DNA of 64,000 bases. Source: Prevotella sp. (lineage in GTDB: Bacteria; Bacteroidota; Bacteroidia; Bacteroidales; Bacteroidaceae). The stretch covers positions 45,974 through 109,973 of the forward strand of contig JAFZSL010000039.1 in assembly GCA_017619375.1 (NCBI GenBank), read 5' to 3'. Of this stretch, positions 35,107 to 44,145 are shown in pieces. The notes beneath the pieces were generated by a model. That model had not been told where the DNA came from. It made no database searches and saw only the letters and a list, made by a program, of their open reading frames with translations. Within the stretch, counting starts at the first letter, position 1. Each line of letters begins with the position of its first letter. A program made the translations under genes and the position numbers.

Positions 35107-36273
35107 ATGGCCGTAAAGATACTCAGTGTTGACGATGAGCTTGACCTTGAACTTTTGTTGACACAATATTTCAGAAGAAAAATCAGGAAAGGGGAATACG
35201 AGTTCCATTTTGCACACAATGGTTTGGAAGCCCTTACGATGCTACTCAAGGAAAAGGACTTCGACATCATCCTCAGCGACATCAACATGCCCGAAATGGA
35301 CGGTCTGTCACTGTTGGCGAAAGTCAATGAGATGCAGAACCCCGCCTTGAAATGCATCATGGTGTCCGCCTATGGCGACATGGGAAACATCCGCCAGGCG
35401 ATGAACAACGGCGCTTTCGACTTTGCGACGAAACCCATCGACCTTGACGACCTCAGCCTGACCATAGAGAAAGCCATCGAGCAAATCAACTACATCAAGG
35501 AGATGCAGCAGGAGCATCACCAGTTGGAATCCATCAAGGGCGACCTTGCCGTGGCGAGGGAAATCCAACAAGCCATACTCCCGCGCATTTTCCCACCCTT
35601 CCCCGAGAACGCCCACCAGATAGACATCGCCGCCTCGATGAATGCGGCCAAGGACGTGGGTGGCGATTTCTATGATTTCTTCCGCATCGACAACGACCAC
35701 ATCGGCTTCGTCATCGCCGATGTCAGCGGGAAGGGGGTTCCCGCCGCCATCTTCATGGCCGTCAGCCGCACGCTCATCCGCGCCACCGGCCTCAGGAGCA
35801 TTAAACCCTCGGAGTGCATCACCTACTCCAACAACTTGTTGTCAGAGGAATCAGCCAACTGCATGTTCGTCACCATCTTCTACGGCATCTACAACATCAA
35901 GACCGGCGAAGTGACCTATACCAATGCCGGCCACAACCCACCCATTTTGGTCAAAGCCGACGGCAGCATCAAACGACTGCCAACCTGCGAAGACATCGCC
36001 GCCGGCATCGTCAAGGATTTCTGCTTCTCAGAAGAGACTTTCCATTTGGACCACGGTGACACGCTTCTGCTCTATACCGATGGTGTGACAGAGGCGGTCG
36101 ACATAGACAACAAGGATTATGGCGAGGAACGATTGGAAACCTTGTTGGGAAACATCTCGTCACAAATAGACTGCCAGCAGATGATAGCCCGTGTGAAAGC
36201 CGACGTGAAAGCCTTTGCCGGAGAAGCAGAACAGAGTGACGACATCACGTTGCTCGCCATAAAACGACTCTAA
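35107..36273 (+). CDS. Response regulator fused to SpoIIE/RsbU-type serine phosphatase
   Basis: A 388-residue two-domain protein. Residues 1-125 are a CheY-like receiver: VDDE acidic pocket, phospho-acceptor Asp58 in ILSDINMPEMDG, the conserved Ser/Thr in MVSAYGD and Lys in ATKPID. A coiled-coil linker (about 125-170) leads to a PP2C-like SpoIIE domain beginning AREIQQAILPRIFPP, with metal-site motifs DVGGDFYDFF, VIADVSGKGVPAAIFMA, YTDGVTEA and a final SDDITLLAI. Such proteins dephosphorylate a target, often an anti-sigma antagonist, when the receiver is phosphorylated. No STAS or anti-sigma gene is nearby. ATG 35107 is preferred to a longer frame. It is first in the five-gene run. Confidence 0.9.
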   Translation: MAVKILSVDDELDLELLLTQYFRRKIRKGEYEFHFAHNGLEALTMLLKEKDFDIILSDINMPEMDGLSLLAKVNEMQNPALKCIMVSAYGDMGNIRQAMNNGAFDFATKPIDLDDLSLTIEKAIEQINYIKEMQQEHHQLESIKGDLAVAREIQQAILPRIFPPFPENAHQIDIAASMNAAKDVGGDFYDFFRIDNDHIGFVIADVSGKGVPAAIFMAVSRTLIRATGLRSIKPSECITYSNNLLSEESANCMFVTIFYGIYNIKTGEVTYTNAGHNPPILVKADGSIKRLPTCEDIAAGIVKDFCFSEETFHLDHGDTLLLYTDGVTEAVDIDNKDYGEERLETLLGNISSQIDCQQMIARVKADVKAFAGEAEQSDDITLLAIKRL

Positions 36274-36285
36274 CCACCAAACAGC

Positions 36286-37941
36286 GTGGACAGGAAGCAG
36301 ACCATAATGGCATGCGCAGGCTTGTTGCTGGCAGGAATGGCCGCCACAGGCTTCATCGGCTGGATGTCGGAGCACAAGAAGGTGGAAGACCTTCAAGCTC
36401 AGGTGGAAGAGGCGAAGAAGAAGGAGATGCGGTCGGCTGTCGACAGGAGCATCAGTGCCCAAATGGAGCAGATAGCCAACGAACAAAGGGAAATCTCTGA
36501 TGAGAAACGCGAGGAAGCCCTTTGGCAGACGAGGGTCGCCAACGAGATGCGCGAGCGTTCCGAACATGAGCGCCAGAACGCCATAGAGGCTGAACGGAAT
36601 GCCGTCGCTTCGGAGCAAAAGGCTTTGGAAGCCACTTCTGTTGCAGAAAAGCAACGAGGCGTGGCAGAACAACAGAAAGCCTTGGCCGAACAACAGAGAG
36701 CACTGGCGGAACAGCAGCGACAAATGGCAGATCACCAGCGCATTCAGGCAGAGTTGTCCAAGCGCAAGGCCGACACGCTGAGTTACATCGCCCTGGGACG
36801 CTCCCTTGGGTCCATCTCCACCATCCAAACCCAGGCAGGCAACAACGAAATCGCCAACTTGTTGGGTTATGCTTCCTATCTCTACACCTCGCGCTATGGA
36901 GGAGACATCTATTATCCCTCCATTTTCAAGTCGCTCATGTATTTGAGCCAGAGCAAGGTCTCATGGTCGGAGCACCTCGGCGCCGTGATGAACCTGGAAT
37001 ACATGCCAGGCAAGGACAACACGCTTGTCTCCATCAGCAACTACGGCGAGGTCATCCTGAGCGAGAGACAAGGCGACCGGTTGGCGACGAAAGTGCTCTT
37101 CAAAAACAACAAATACGATTTTCGCGACGTCATCGTCGACCGTAACTCAGGAAGCATCCTTGCCGTCAGTCGCACAGGGCACCTGGTCGTCATCGAGAAA
37201 GACCTCAAGACCGTCAAGACCATCACCCTCGACAAGGTGGAGCACCCCATGCGACTACACGACCTCAACGAGAAGAGCATGATCGTGATAGGCGAAAAGG
37301 CGCTTGCCTTGATAGACTTGAAGCATATGGTTGTCGGCGGAGTGAAACAACTCCCCTTCCGTGTCTCCCTTGGTTCCCGCAAGGAAGGCCTTCCCCTGCT
37401 CTTCGACGACCAGGGAATGATGCATTTGGTGAAAGGTCTCGACAGCTTTGACACAAAAAAAATGCCCTTCGAAGGAAAGGTGACCGCTTATTGTGAGTCG
37501 AAGAACACCGGCGTAGAAGCCTTTGGCATGAGCGACGGTACCATCTGGCTGATGAACAAGACTGGCAAAAGGCAGAAACTCATAGGCCATCGGTCGCGAA
37601 TCTCAAAAATGAAATTGAACGGCCGTCGTCTCTACTCCGCCAGCTACGACGGGAGCGTGAACCTTTGGATAACCGACAGGGAGAAGGTGGAGCCGATGAC
37701 GCTGATTGAAAGCAACAGTTGGATCATGCATTTCAATTTCGACTCGACGAAGAACACCTTCTGGATGGGAGACATCAAAGGCAACCTGACCGCCGTCAAT
37801 ATCTCCGTGCCGCTCATGGTGGAAACCATCAGGAAAAAAATGAAACGTGACCTGACCGCCGAGGAATGGAACTACTACATCGGTCAGGACATACCTTTTG
37901 AATCGTTCATCGGCACCCAAGGAAAGGAGGGCAAACGATGA
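36286..37941 (+). CDS. Membrane-anchored coiled-coil protein with WD40-like beta-propeller
   Basis: A 551-residue protein starting at GTG 36286 (ATG 36307 is possible). It has one N-terminal transmembrane helix (about 8-26), a long coiled coil (about 30-165) with Gln/Ala/Glu heptads and the repeated unit LAEQQRA, a short helical region, and a C-terminal propeller (about 225-520) with WD-like phrases SRTGHLVVIEKD, IGHRSRISKMKLNGRRLYSA and SYDGSVNLWI. It ends with an EEWNYYIGQDIPFESF motif found at the end of other bacterial WD40 proteins. It starts 12 bases after the phosphatase gene and overlaps the sensor kinase by 4. It could be a scaffold or signal adaptor; the side of the membrane is uncertain. 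Confidence 0.8.
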   Translation: MDRKQTIMACAGLLLAGMAATGFIGWMSEHKKVEDLQAQVEEAKKKEMRSAVDRSISAQMEQIANEQREISDEKREEALWQTRVANEMRERSEHERQNAIEAERNAVASEQKALEATSVAEKQRGVAEQQKALAEQQRALAEQQRQMADHQRIQAELSKRKADTLSYIALGRSLGSISTIQTQAGNNEIANLLGYASYLYTSRYGGDIYYPSIFKSLMYLSQSKVSWSEHLGAVMNLEYMPGKDNTLVSISNYGEVILSERQGDRLATKVLFKNNKYDFRDVIVDRNSGSILAVSRTGHLVVIEKDLKTVKTITLDKVEHPMRLHDLNEKSMIVIGEKALALIDLKHMVVGGVKQLPFRVSLGSRKEGLPLLFDDQGMMHLVKGLDSFDTKKMPFEGKVTAYCESKNTGVEAFGMSDGTIWLMNKTGKRQKLIGHRSRISKMKLNGRRLYSASYDGSVNLWITDREKVEPMTLIESNSWIMHFNFDSTKNTFWMGDIKGNLTAVNISVPLMVETIRKKMKRDLTAEEWNYYIGQDIPFESFIGTQGKEGKR

Positions 37942-40775
37942 GAAGACTACTTGCCGTCTTAGCCGTTCTGTGCCTCACCACGATGACCCATGGACAGGGC
38001 ATCCCCTTCATCCGCAATTTCACGGCGGAAGAATACCATGCCAACAACACCAACTTCGACATCGAGACCGACGAGAACGGCAATGTATTCGTGGCCAATT
38101 TCGAAGGCTTGCTATATTATGACTTCGCAGAATGGCGCATCATCCATACACCTGGGACCACACGCACCACGGTCGTATACAGGGCAAAAGACAATTCCAT
38201 CTGGGTGGGTGGCTACAACTATTTTGGCAAGGTGGTGAGAAAAGCCAACGGCGACATCACACTGCACAAGATAGGAAAATCAGACTTGTTCCGTGGCGAG
38301 GTGAAGGAAATCTACGAACAAGACGGCGAACTCCTATTCGTCGCCGAGAACGGCTTCATTTACCAAGTGCGCGACGACAAGGTGAGTGTCAAGAAGGAAG
38401 TGGGCAAGGAATCGCTCAAGATGGGCATGCTCGACGTGGTGGACATTGCTGCGTTGGAGCGAGGCGAGAAAGAGGCGGTCAAGCAAGACACCGTCCAGGT
38501 GGAGCCTTTGGGCAATGGTCTGAAGGCAATCGTGATGAAAAACGCCGGCATCGTCATTGCCGACGACAAGGGCCACACCCTCTACACCCTCACTGAAGCC
38601 AACGGCCTATGTTCCAACAATGTGGCCTATACAGACTACGACGGGCGCGGACATCTCTGGGGTGCCACAAACAAGGGAATCTTTGTCGTCCAGATACCTG
38701 CAGCCATCTCACATTTCACCGCCCCGGAAGGACTTCCGGGCACCATACTCTCCATCGAGTCCATCAACGGCATCATTTATGCAGGAACCGACGACGGTCT
38801 TTACCGTCAGGAGGGATACCGGTTTGTCAGCGTGCCTGACGTGCCACACGCGTGCTGGCAACTGAAAAAAAGTGGCAGCGGACTGCTTGCCGCCACAGCC
38901 GACGGCATCATCCGAATATATCCCGACGGGAAAGTCCGCCATTTGACAACCGCCAACTCCATGACATTGCTGGAAGAAGACACCCACATCTACAGCGGGG
39001 AGACCGACGGCGTCTACCTGGTGCAGGCCGACGGGCGCGACAAGAAGAAAATCTTCCATTTGGACAATGTCAGGAAAATAGAGAAAGACAAGGAAGGCAC
39101 CATCTGGGCGCAAAACCTTTATGGGGTGGTGTGGTGCAAGAAGACGGAAGACAGCATGTTCCATCTTTACAAGAGTGGCGGAAAGGCCGACAACATGCAT
39201 ACCATCGTGATGACAGGCGGGAAGGCCACCATTGTCAGTGCCGAGGCGACAACACCTTTCCCGTATCCGCTGATGTCATACGCCGACGGCAACGGTTTCA
39301 CCTGGCTGACCAACAACGAGGGGAAAAAACTCTATCGCTGGAAGGACGGCAAGAGGGTGGACGACATGGACCGCCTACTGTTCCTCGTCAATGAGACACC
39401 CATCAATAGTTTGTTCACCCGACAGAACGAGATATGGCTGGGCGATGACAAAGGACTGATGGTCATCAACACCCAGGTGAAAGACCCCGCCATGGACGTA
39501 ACCCCGAAACTTTGCATCCGCTCCGTCAAGTTGGGCTCCGACAGCATCCTGTGGGGAGGATTCGGCAAAATGCCCGAGACGTTGCCGAAACTTGACTACA
39601 ACGAGAACAACATCCACATCACCTTCTCCCTGGACTATCCCTCGGTTGTCGGGCAGACGCAATACCGCTACAGGCTTAACGACGAGAATTGGAGCAATTG
39701 GAATTCCAATACGTCGGTGAGCCTGACGAACCTCACCTACGGCAAATACACCTTCAGCGTGCAGGGACGCGACATCTTCAACCGTGTCACGGAAGTATCC
39801 AGCATCACCTTCCAGATAAGACCGCCATTCTACCTCAAGTGGTACATGATCCTGCTTTATCTGCTGCTGCTCATCGCCTTGGCATGCATCTTCTCCCAAC
39901 TGCGCCTGCACAGACTAAGGAAAGAGAAGGACAGGCTGGAGAAAATCGTGCAGGAACGCACGGCGGAGGTCGTGAGATTGGAGAAGATGGCGACGGCCGG
40001 CAAACTGACGCAGGGACTCATAGACCGTATCCTCAACCCGCTGAACTACATCATCAACTTCGCCAAACTGTCGGAAGGCCTTGTAGGTGACGTCCGGGCC
40101 AATGTGGAGGACGAGAAAGAGCATATGGATGAAGAGAACTATGATGACACGATGGACGTGCTGGACATGCTGAAAGGCAATCTGCAGAAAGTGGGCCAAC
40201 ACGGACAGAACACCTCGCGAACCCTGAAGGCGATGGAGGAGTTGCTGAAAGACCGGTCGAGCGGCATCGTGCCCATGGACCTCATGACCGTCATCCAGCA
40301 AAACAAGAGGATGCTGCATGAGTATTTCAAGCAGGAGATAGGACAACATGGCATCAACATCGTCTTCGACTACACAGAAGACCAGATACCTGTCAACGGC
40401 AATGCCGAACTGTTGAGCAAGACCTTTATGAGCATCCTGAGCAACGCCGTCAACGCCGTTGCCAAGAAAGCCCAAAAGTTGCAGGCTTCCGAGGGCACAA
40501 AGGGAGCATATTCTCCTGAAGTGGCGTTGAATGTCACACAACGGGAAAACATCATCATGGTCACCATCCGCGACAACGGCATAGGCATCGAGGATGCCAT
40601 CATCGGGAAAATCTTCGACCCATTCTTCACCACCAAGTCCACAAGCGAGGCAGCCGGTGTCGGACTCTACCTGAGCCGCGAGATTGTGCAAAACCATGGC
40701 GGAGACATCCAAGTGAAGTCTGTCAAAGACGAATATAGTGAGTTCATCATCACGTTACCAGCAAAAAAACCATAG
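37938..40775 (+). CDS. Two-component sensor with periplasmic propeller and degenerate H-box
   Basis: A 945-residue hybrid-sensor-like protein without receiver. Signal peptide (about 1-20), periplasmic Reg_prop beta-propeller (about 25-520), Y_Y_Y domain (about 545-625: YRYRLNDENWSNW, YTFSVQGRD), one transmembrane helix (about 633-655), a coiled coil, a dimerisation region and HATPase_c (about 790-945; N box SILSNAVNAV, G1 RDNGIGI, FDPFFTTKS, GVGLYLSREI). The H-box reads LTQGLIDRILNPLN: Asp696 stands where the phospho-accepting His should be, and Arg replaces the next Glu. The downstream kinase at 40780 has the normal HEIQNPLN at the aligned place. This one may therefore sense and regulate rather than autophosphorylate. 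Confidence 0.85.
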   Translation: MRRLLAVLAVLCLTTMTHGQGIPFIRNFTAEEYHANNTNFDIETDENGNVFVANFEGLLYYDFAEWRIIHTPGTTRTTVVYRAKDNSIWVGGYNYFGKVVRKANGDITLHKIGKSDLFRGEVKEIYEQDGELLFVAENGFIYQVRDDKVSVKKEVGKESLKMGMLDVVDIAALERGEKEAVKQDTVQVEPLGNGLKAIVMKNAGIVIADDKGHTLYTLTEANGLCSNNVAYTDYDGRGHLWGATNKGIFVVQIPAAISHFTAPEGLPGTILSIESINGIIYAGTDDGLYRQEGYRFVSVPDVPHACWQLKKSGSGLLAATADGIIRIYPDGKVRHLTTANSMTLLEEDTHIYSGETDGVYLVQADGRDKKKIFHLDNVRKIEKDKEGTIWAQNLYGVVWCKKTEDSMFHLYKSGGKADNMHTIVMTGGKATIVSAEATTPFPYPLMSYADGNGFTWLTNNEGKKLYRWKDGKRVDDMDRLLFLVNETPINSLFTRQNEIWLGDDKGLMVINTQVKDPAMDVTPKLCIRSVKLGSDSILWGGFGKMPETLPKLDYNENNIHITFSLDYPSVVGQTQYRYRLNDENWSNWNSNTSVSLTNLTYGKYTFSVQGRDIFNRVTEVSSITFQIRPPFYLKWYMILLYLLLLIALACIFSQLRLHRLRKEKDRLEKIVQERTAEVVRLEKMATAGKLTQGLIDRILNPLNYIINFAKLSEGLVGDVRANVEDEKEHMDEENYDDTMDVLDMLKGNLQKVGQHGQNTSRTLKAMEELLKDRSSGIVPMDLMTVIQQNKRMLHEYFKQEIGQHGINIVFDYTEDQIPVNGNAELLSKTFMSILSNAVNAVAKKAQKLQASEGTKGAYSPEVALNVTQRENIIMVTIRDNGIGIEDAIIGKIFDPFFTTKSTSEAAGVGLYLSREIVQNHGGDIQVKSVKDEYSEFIITLPAKKP

Positions 40776-40779
40776 CATC

Positions 40780-41598
40780 ATGGAACAGATAGAACAGCTC
40801 AAGCAACAACTCCGGCAGCAGGAGAAATTGGCCTCGCTTGGCATGCTAAGTGCAGGCATCGCCCACGAGATACAAAATCCGCTGAATTTCGTCATCAACT
40901 TCAGCAAGATGTCCGACAAGTTGTTGGGCGACCTTGCCGATGTTGTGGAGGACAACGCGGACAAGTTCCAGGAAGAAGACCGGGAGGAAACCGAGGACAT
41001 CATTGCCAACCTGAGGGCGAACATGGCCAAGATCATTGAGCATGGCGAGCGCGCCATCAGCATCATACAGAGCATCCTGATGGTGTCAAGAGGCAAGGAA
41101 AACGAACCGCTTCCCACAGATGTCTGCAAGTTGGTCAAAGAGTATGTGTGGCTGTCGTACCACGCCATGCGTGCCAACGACAAAGGTTTCAACATCAACA
41201 TCCATGAGCAATATGAAGAAGGGTTGCCGATGATGATGGTCATCCCACAAGATTTGAGCCGTGCCGTGCTCAATGTGATGAACAATGCCTGCTACACCAT
41301 ATGGAGAAAGAAACTGTCGGCAGACGAAGACTACCATCCCCAGGTGTCTGTCACCGTCAAGATGGAGGATGCCAACCTCGTGATACGCATCGCTGACAAC
41401 GGCGAAGGCATGACAGAGGAGACAAGACGACATGCCTACGAAAACTTCTTCACGACCAAGCCGATAGGGCAAGGGACGGGACTTGGATTGGGCATCGTCC
41501 GCGACATCATCGAAAACAAGCATGGAGGGACAGTGTCCTTTGACACAGCCGAAGGCGAAGGCACCACCTTCACACTCATCATACCTGTCAGGAAATGA
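40780..41598 (+). CDS. Soluble histidine kinase without sensor domain
   Basis: A 272-residue cytoplasmic kinase consisting only of a short coiled coil, HisKA and HATPase_c. H29 in SAGIAHEIQNPLNFVINF is the phospho-acceptor; the N box is LNVMNNACYT, G1 IADNGEGM, F box NFFTTKP and G2 GTGLGLGI. The dimerisation region aligns well with the sensor at 37938 (both have a NPLN..INF.K.S..L.GD stretch and an HG about 100 residues on), so the two are homologous and could form a heterodimer. ATG 40780 is chosen because it comes 4 bases after the upstream stop and begins the coiled coil. Confidence 0.88.
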   Translation: MEQIEQLKQQLRQQEKLASLGMLSAGIAHEIQNPLNFVINFSKMSDKLLGDLADVVEDNADKFQEEDREETEDIIANLRANMAKIIEHGERAISIIQSILMVSRGKENEPLPTDVCKLVKEYVWLSYHAMRANDKGFNINIHEQYEEGLPMMMVIPQDLSRAVLNVMNNACYTIWRKKLSADEDYHPQVSVTVKMEDANLVIRIADNGEGMTEETRRHAYENFFTTKPIGQGTGLGLGIVRDIIENKHGGTVSFDTAEGEGTTFTLIIPVRK

Positions 41599-44036
41599 AG
41601 AAGAAGCTATATTTGCTCCTGTTGGCAGGCATCTGCTTGTCGTCCCTTTGCGCCCATGCGCAGGAGAACACCTTGCGGCAACTTTACAACCAAGCTGAGA
41701 GTGAATACGAAATAGGTCACGTGGAGCAGGCCATCCAATTGTTACAGAACAACCTTGATGGCTTCGAGGGAAACCTCAAGCAGAGTGCCTATCGACTCTT
41801 GGCTCTATGCTATCTGAGTGAGGACCGCGACGAGGAAGCCAGATATTATGCAGAACGGTTGGTCAGGCTGAACAACTATTACAACTCGGCAGACGACCCG
41901 GCACGATTCCAGGACCTCGTCAGCCAACTCAAGGAAGGCGTCACCACCACCATCACCACGGCATCCAGCCAGAGTGAATCCATCAACGAGGCCCCGGTTC
42001 CCATCACCATCATCACTGCTGAGATGATAGAAGAACTGGGATATAACAAGAACTTGCAACAAATACTCGCTGCATACGTCCCAGGCATGGCAGAGTTGAC
42101 CTCCATGGATGAAGGCGTGAACATGTCCATGCACGGCGCCTACGCCAACGGGCAGGAACTCATCCTGATCATGGAGAACGGCCACCGCCTCAACACCCGT
42201 TTTGACAACAGCGGCCCCACAAGCTATTCTGTCAGTACGGAGAAGATAGACCATATCGAGGTGTTGCGCGGCCCTGCCTCCTCACTCTATGGCAACGTGG
42301 CCTTGTCGGCGGTGGTCAACATCATCACCAAAAGCGGCAGGTCGGCCGATGGAGTGAAAGCGAAATACGGCCATGCCACCTTCAACACTAACAAGGTTGA
42401 CTTCACGGCGGGTACGCAGTTCATGGATGCAGACATCTTCGCTTGGGCATCCATATACAACTCCGATGGACAGATACGCCATTTTGCTGATGGCAAAGGC
42501 TATATGTTGAATCATTATCTTCCAGTGGAAGAATTCGGTTACTTTAAAAGAATGTATATTGGCCCGGAATACGCTTATATAGATGGATACAAGGATACCC
42601 CAGCCTATGATGTCGGCCTGACGTTCAGACTCAAGGGCTTCGACTTGCTCTTCAGCAAAAAGAATGTCAAGAAGGTCATGCAGCAAACCGTATCCTATGG
42701 TGGATATGACTACGACAAATATTGTTCCATCCATGGCATCAAACCCGGCAGGGGAATGGAGTCCACCCACGCCGAAATAGGCTATACACGGCAGTTGCGC
42801 AACATCTTGCTGAACACATCGTTTTACAGCGACTGGTACAACATCTCCGACTTCGAGGTGGAATATGATTCGCTTGTGACTGTTTCCCCGGTTTATGATG
42901 ATGAGATTGACGATTATGTCAGGGACGAAGATGGCAACATCGTGATAAAAACGGAAGAACTGCAAGGATGTTTCCACTACATCCATTATAGGGAACATAC
43001 GGTAGGGGGAATCGTAAAAGCCTCTGCCGACTATATGCTCGGCAAGATGAAGGGAAGCATGCTGGTGGGAAGTCAGTATGAGTATTTTTCACTACTTTCC
43101 AGTCTTTCTTTATGGGGGGAGGGCAGTTTTGATATAAAAAGCGGTATGGCCGCAGACGACGCTCTCGTCAATTATGGCAAGGAAAAAAGCTTGTCCTTCT
43201 TCATGCAGGGCAAACACTATTTCATGCCTCAACTCATCCTGAATGCCGGTTTCCGATACGACCTGAAATACAGGAAGGAAGAAGATGTTGTCAACACCTT
43301 CTCTCCCCGTCTGGCCTTGATGTATGTGCCTAATGAGCGTTTCAGCCTCAAACTGTCTTATTCAGAGGCCTTTGCAGACCTTTCCTTTAACAATCGCTAT
43401 GTTACAAAGACAGACTATTACACCATGGACCCACAGCATTTGTCGGCCATACAACTCACGGCGATGGGAACCATACCATCGATGCACCTCAATTACGAGG
43501 CAAATGTCTTTTATAACAAATATTCCAATCTGTTGTGCTGGCAGATAAGAAACATGTTTAATGGCAAAAACAGCGGACAGCTCACCAATGTCGGCTTCGA
43601 AGCAACTGCCAGTTATGCCTACAAACGCCTTTCCGCCAACTTGTCTTTATATTACTGTCACGATATCAGTTTTGAGAATTATTATTATAACTCATCCGAA
43701 AAGATGGTCTGTGGCGTGCCTCATTTCACGCTTAATCTCCATGGGGCGTGGAAAGTCGTTCAGGGAAAAAAACACGAAGTCAAGGTCTATGGGCATTCGA
43801 CATATATCGGCAGGAAACTGAACTACGAAATGAGTGAAGACAAAGACTTCTTCGTAGATGGGAATTTGCTCTTCGACTTAGGTGTCAAGTATCAATACAA
43901 ACAACGTCTGCAACTCTCCCTCGACTGCGAAAACATCCTCGATACCGATTCTTACGTCTGTGGACCCAACCTCCAATTGGCACCCAAGTTTCAGCGAGGT
44001 AGGACATTGATGGCATCGCTTTCCTACCGATTCTGA
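41595..44036 (+). CDS. TonB-dependent receptor with N-terminal TPR-like domain
   Basis: An 813-residue outer-membrane receptor. Signal peptide (about 1-23, ending CAHAQ), then a helical TPR-like domain (about 25-110: LRQLYNQAESEYEIGHVEQA, IQLLQNN, SAYRLLALCYLSEDRDEEAR), a plug (about 130-240: PVPITIITAEMIEELG, VLRGPASSLYGNVALSAVVN), and a barrel that ends LMASLSYRF with terminal Phe. No TonB box is obvious. Most Bacteroidetes receptors carry a carboxypeptidase-regulatory-like domain at this place, so the TPR-like domain is unusual and may be the contact for the signalling proteins. It overlaps the kinase gene by 4 bases. Substrate unknown. Confidence 0.88.
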   Translation: MKKKLYLLLLAGICLSSLCAHAQENTLRQLYNQAESEYEIGHVEQAIQLLQNNLDGFEGNLKQSAYRLLALCYLSEDRDEEARYYAERLVRLNNYYNSADDPARFQDLVSQLKEGVTTTITTASSQSESINEAPVPITIITAEMIEELGYNKNLQQILAAYVPGMAELTSMDEGVNMSMHGAYANGQELILIMENGHRLNTRFDNSGPTSYSVSTEKIDHIEVLRGPASSLYGNVALSAVVNIITKSGRSADGVKAKYGHATFNTNKVDFTAGTQFMDADIFAWASIYNSDGQIRHFADGKGYMLNHYLPVEEFGYFKRMYIGPEYAYIDGYKDTPAYDVGLTFRLKGFDLLFSKKNVKKVMQQTVSYGGYDYDKYCSIHGIKPGRGMESTHAEIGYTRQLRNILLNTSFYSDWYNISDFEVEYDSLVTVSPVYDDEIDDYVRDEDGNIVIKTEELQGCFHYIHYREHTVGGIVKASADYMLGKMKGSMLVGSQYEYFSLLSSLSLWGEGSFDIKSGMAADDALVNYGKEKSLSFFMQGKHYFMPQLILNAGFRYDLKYRKEEDVVNTFSPRLALMYVPNERFSLKLSYSEAFADLSFNNRYVTKTDYYTMDPQHLSAIQLTAMGTIPSMHLNYEANVFYNKYSNLLCWQIRNMFNGKNSGQLTNVGFEATASYAYKRLSANLSLYYCHDISFENYYYNSSEKMVCGVPHFTLNLHGAWKVVQGKKHEVKVYGHSTYIGRKLNYEMSEDKDFFVDGNLLFDLGVKYQYKQRLQLSLDCENILDTDSYVCGPNLQLAPKFQRGRTLMASLSYRF

Positions 44037-44078
44037 TCGGTTTCAGGAGGGGATGGGAGATGCGCACTGCCCTTTACT

Positions 44079-44108
44079 CACTGTCCACTTCAAGAAGTGG
44101 ACGCAGTG
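44079..44108. terminator. Hairpin after the signalling cluster
   Basis: A perfect 8 bp stem GTCCACTT (44083-44090)/AAGTGGAC (44095-44102) with a CAAG loop, and weaker outer pairing CACTG/CAGTG. There is no strong T tract. It lies between two convergent genes. Confidence 0.55.
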
Positions 44109-44145
44109 ATCAACTTTGTCAAAATGGTGGTTCAAACAAATGAGT

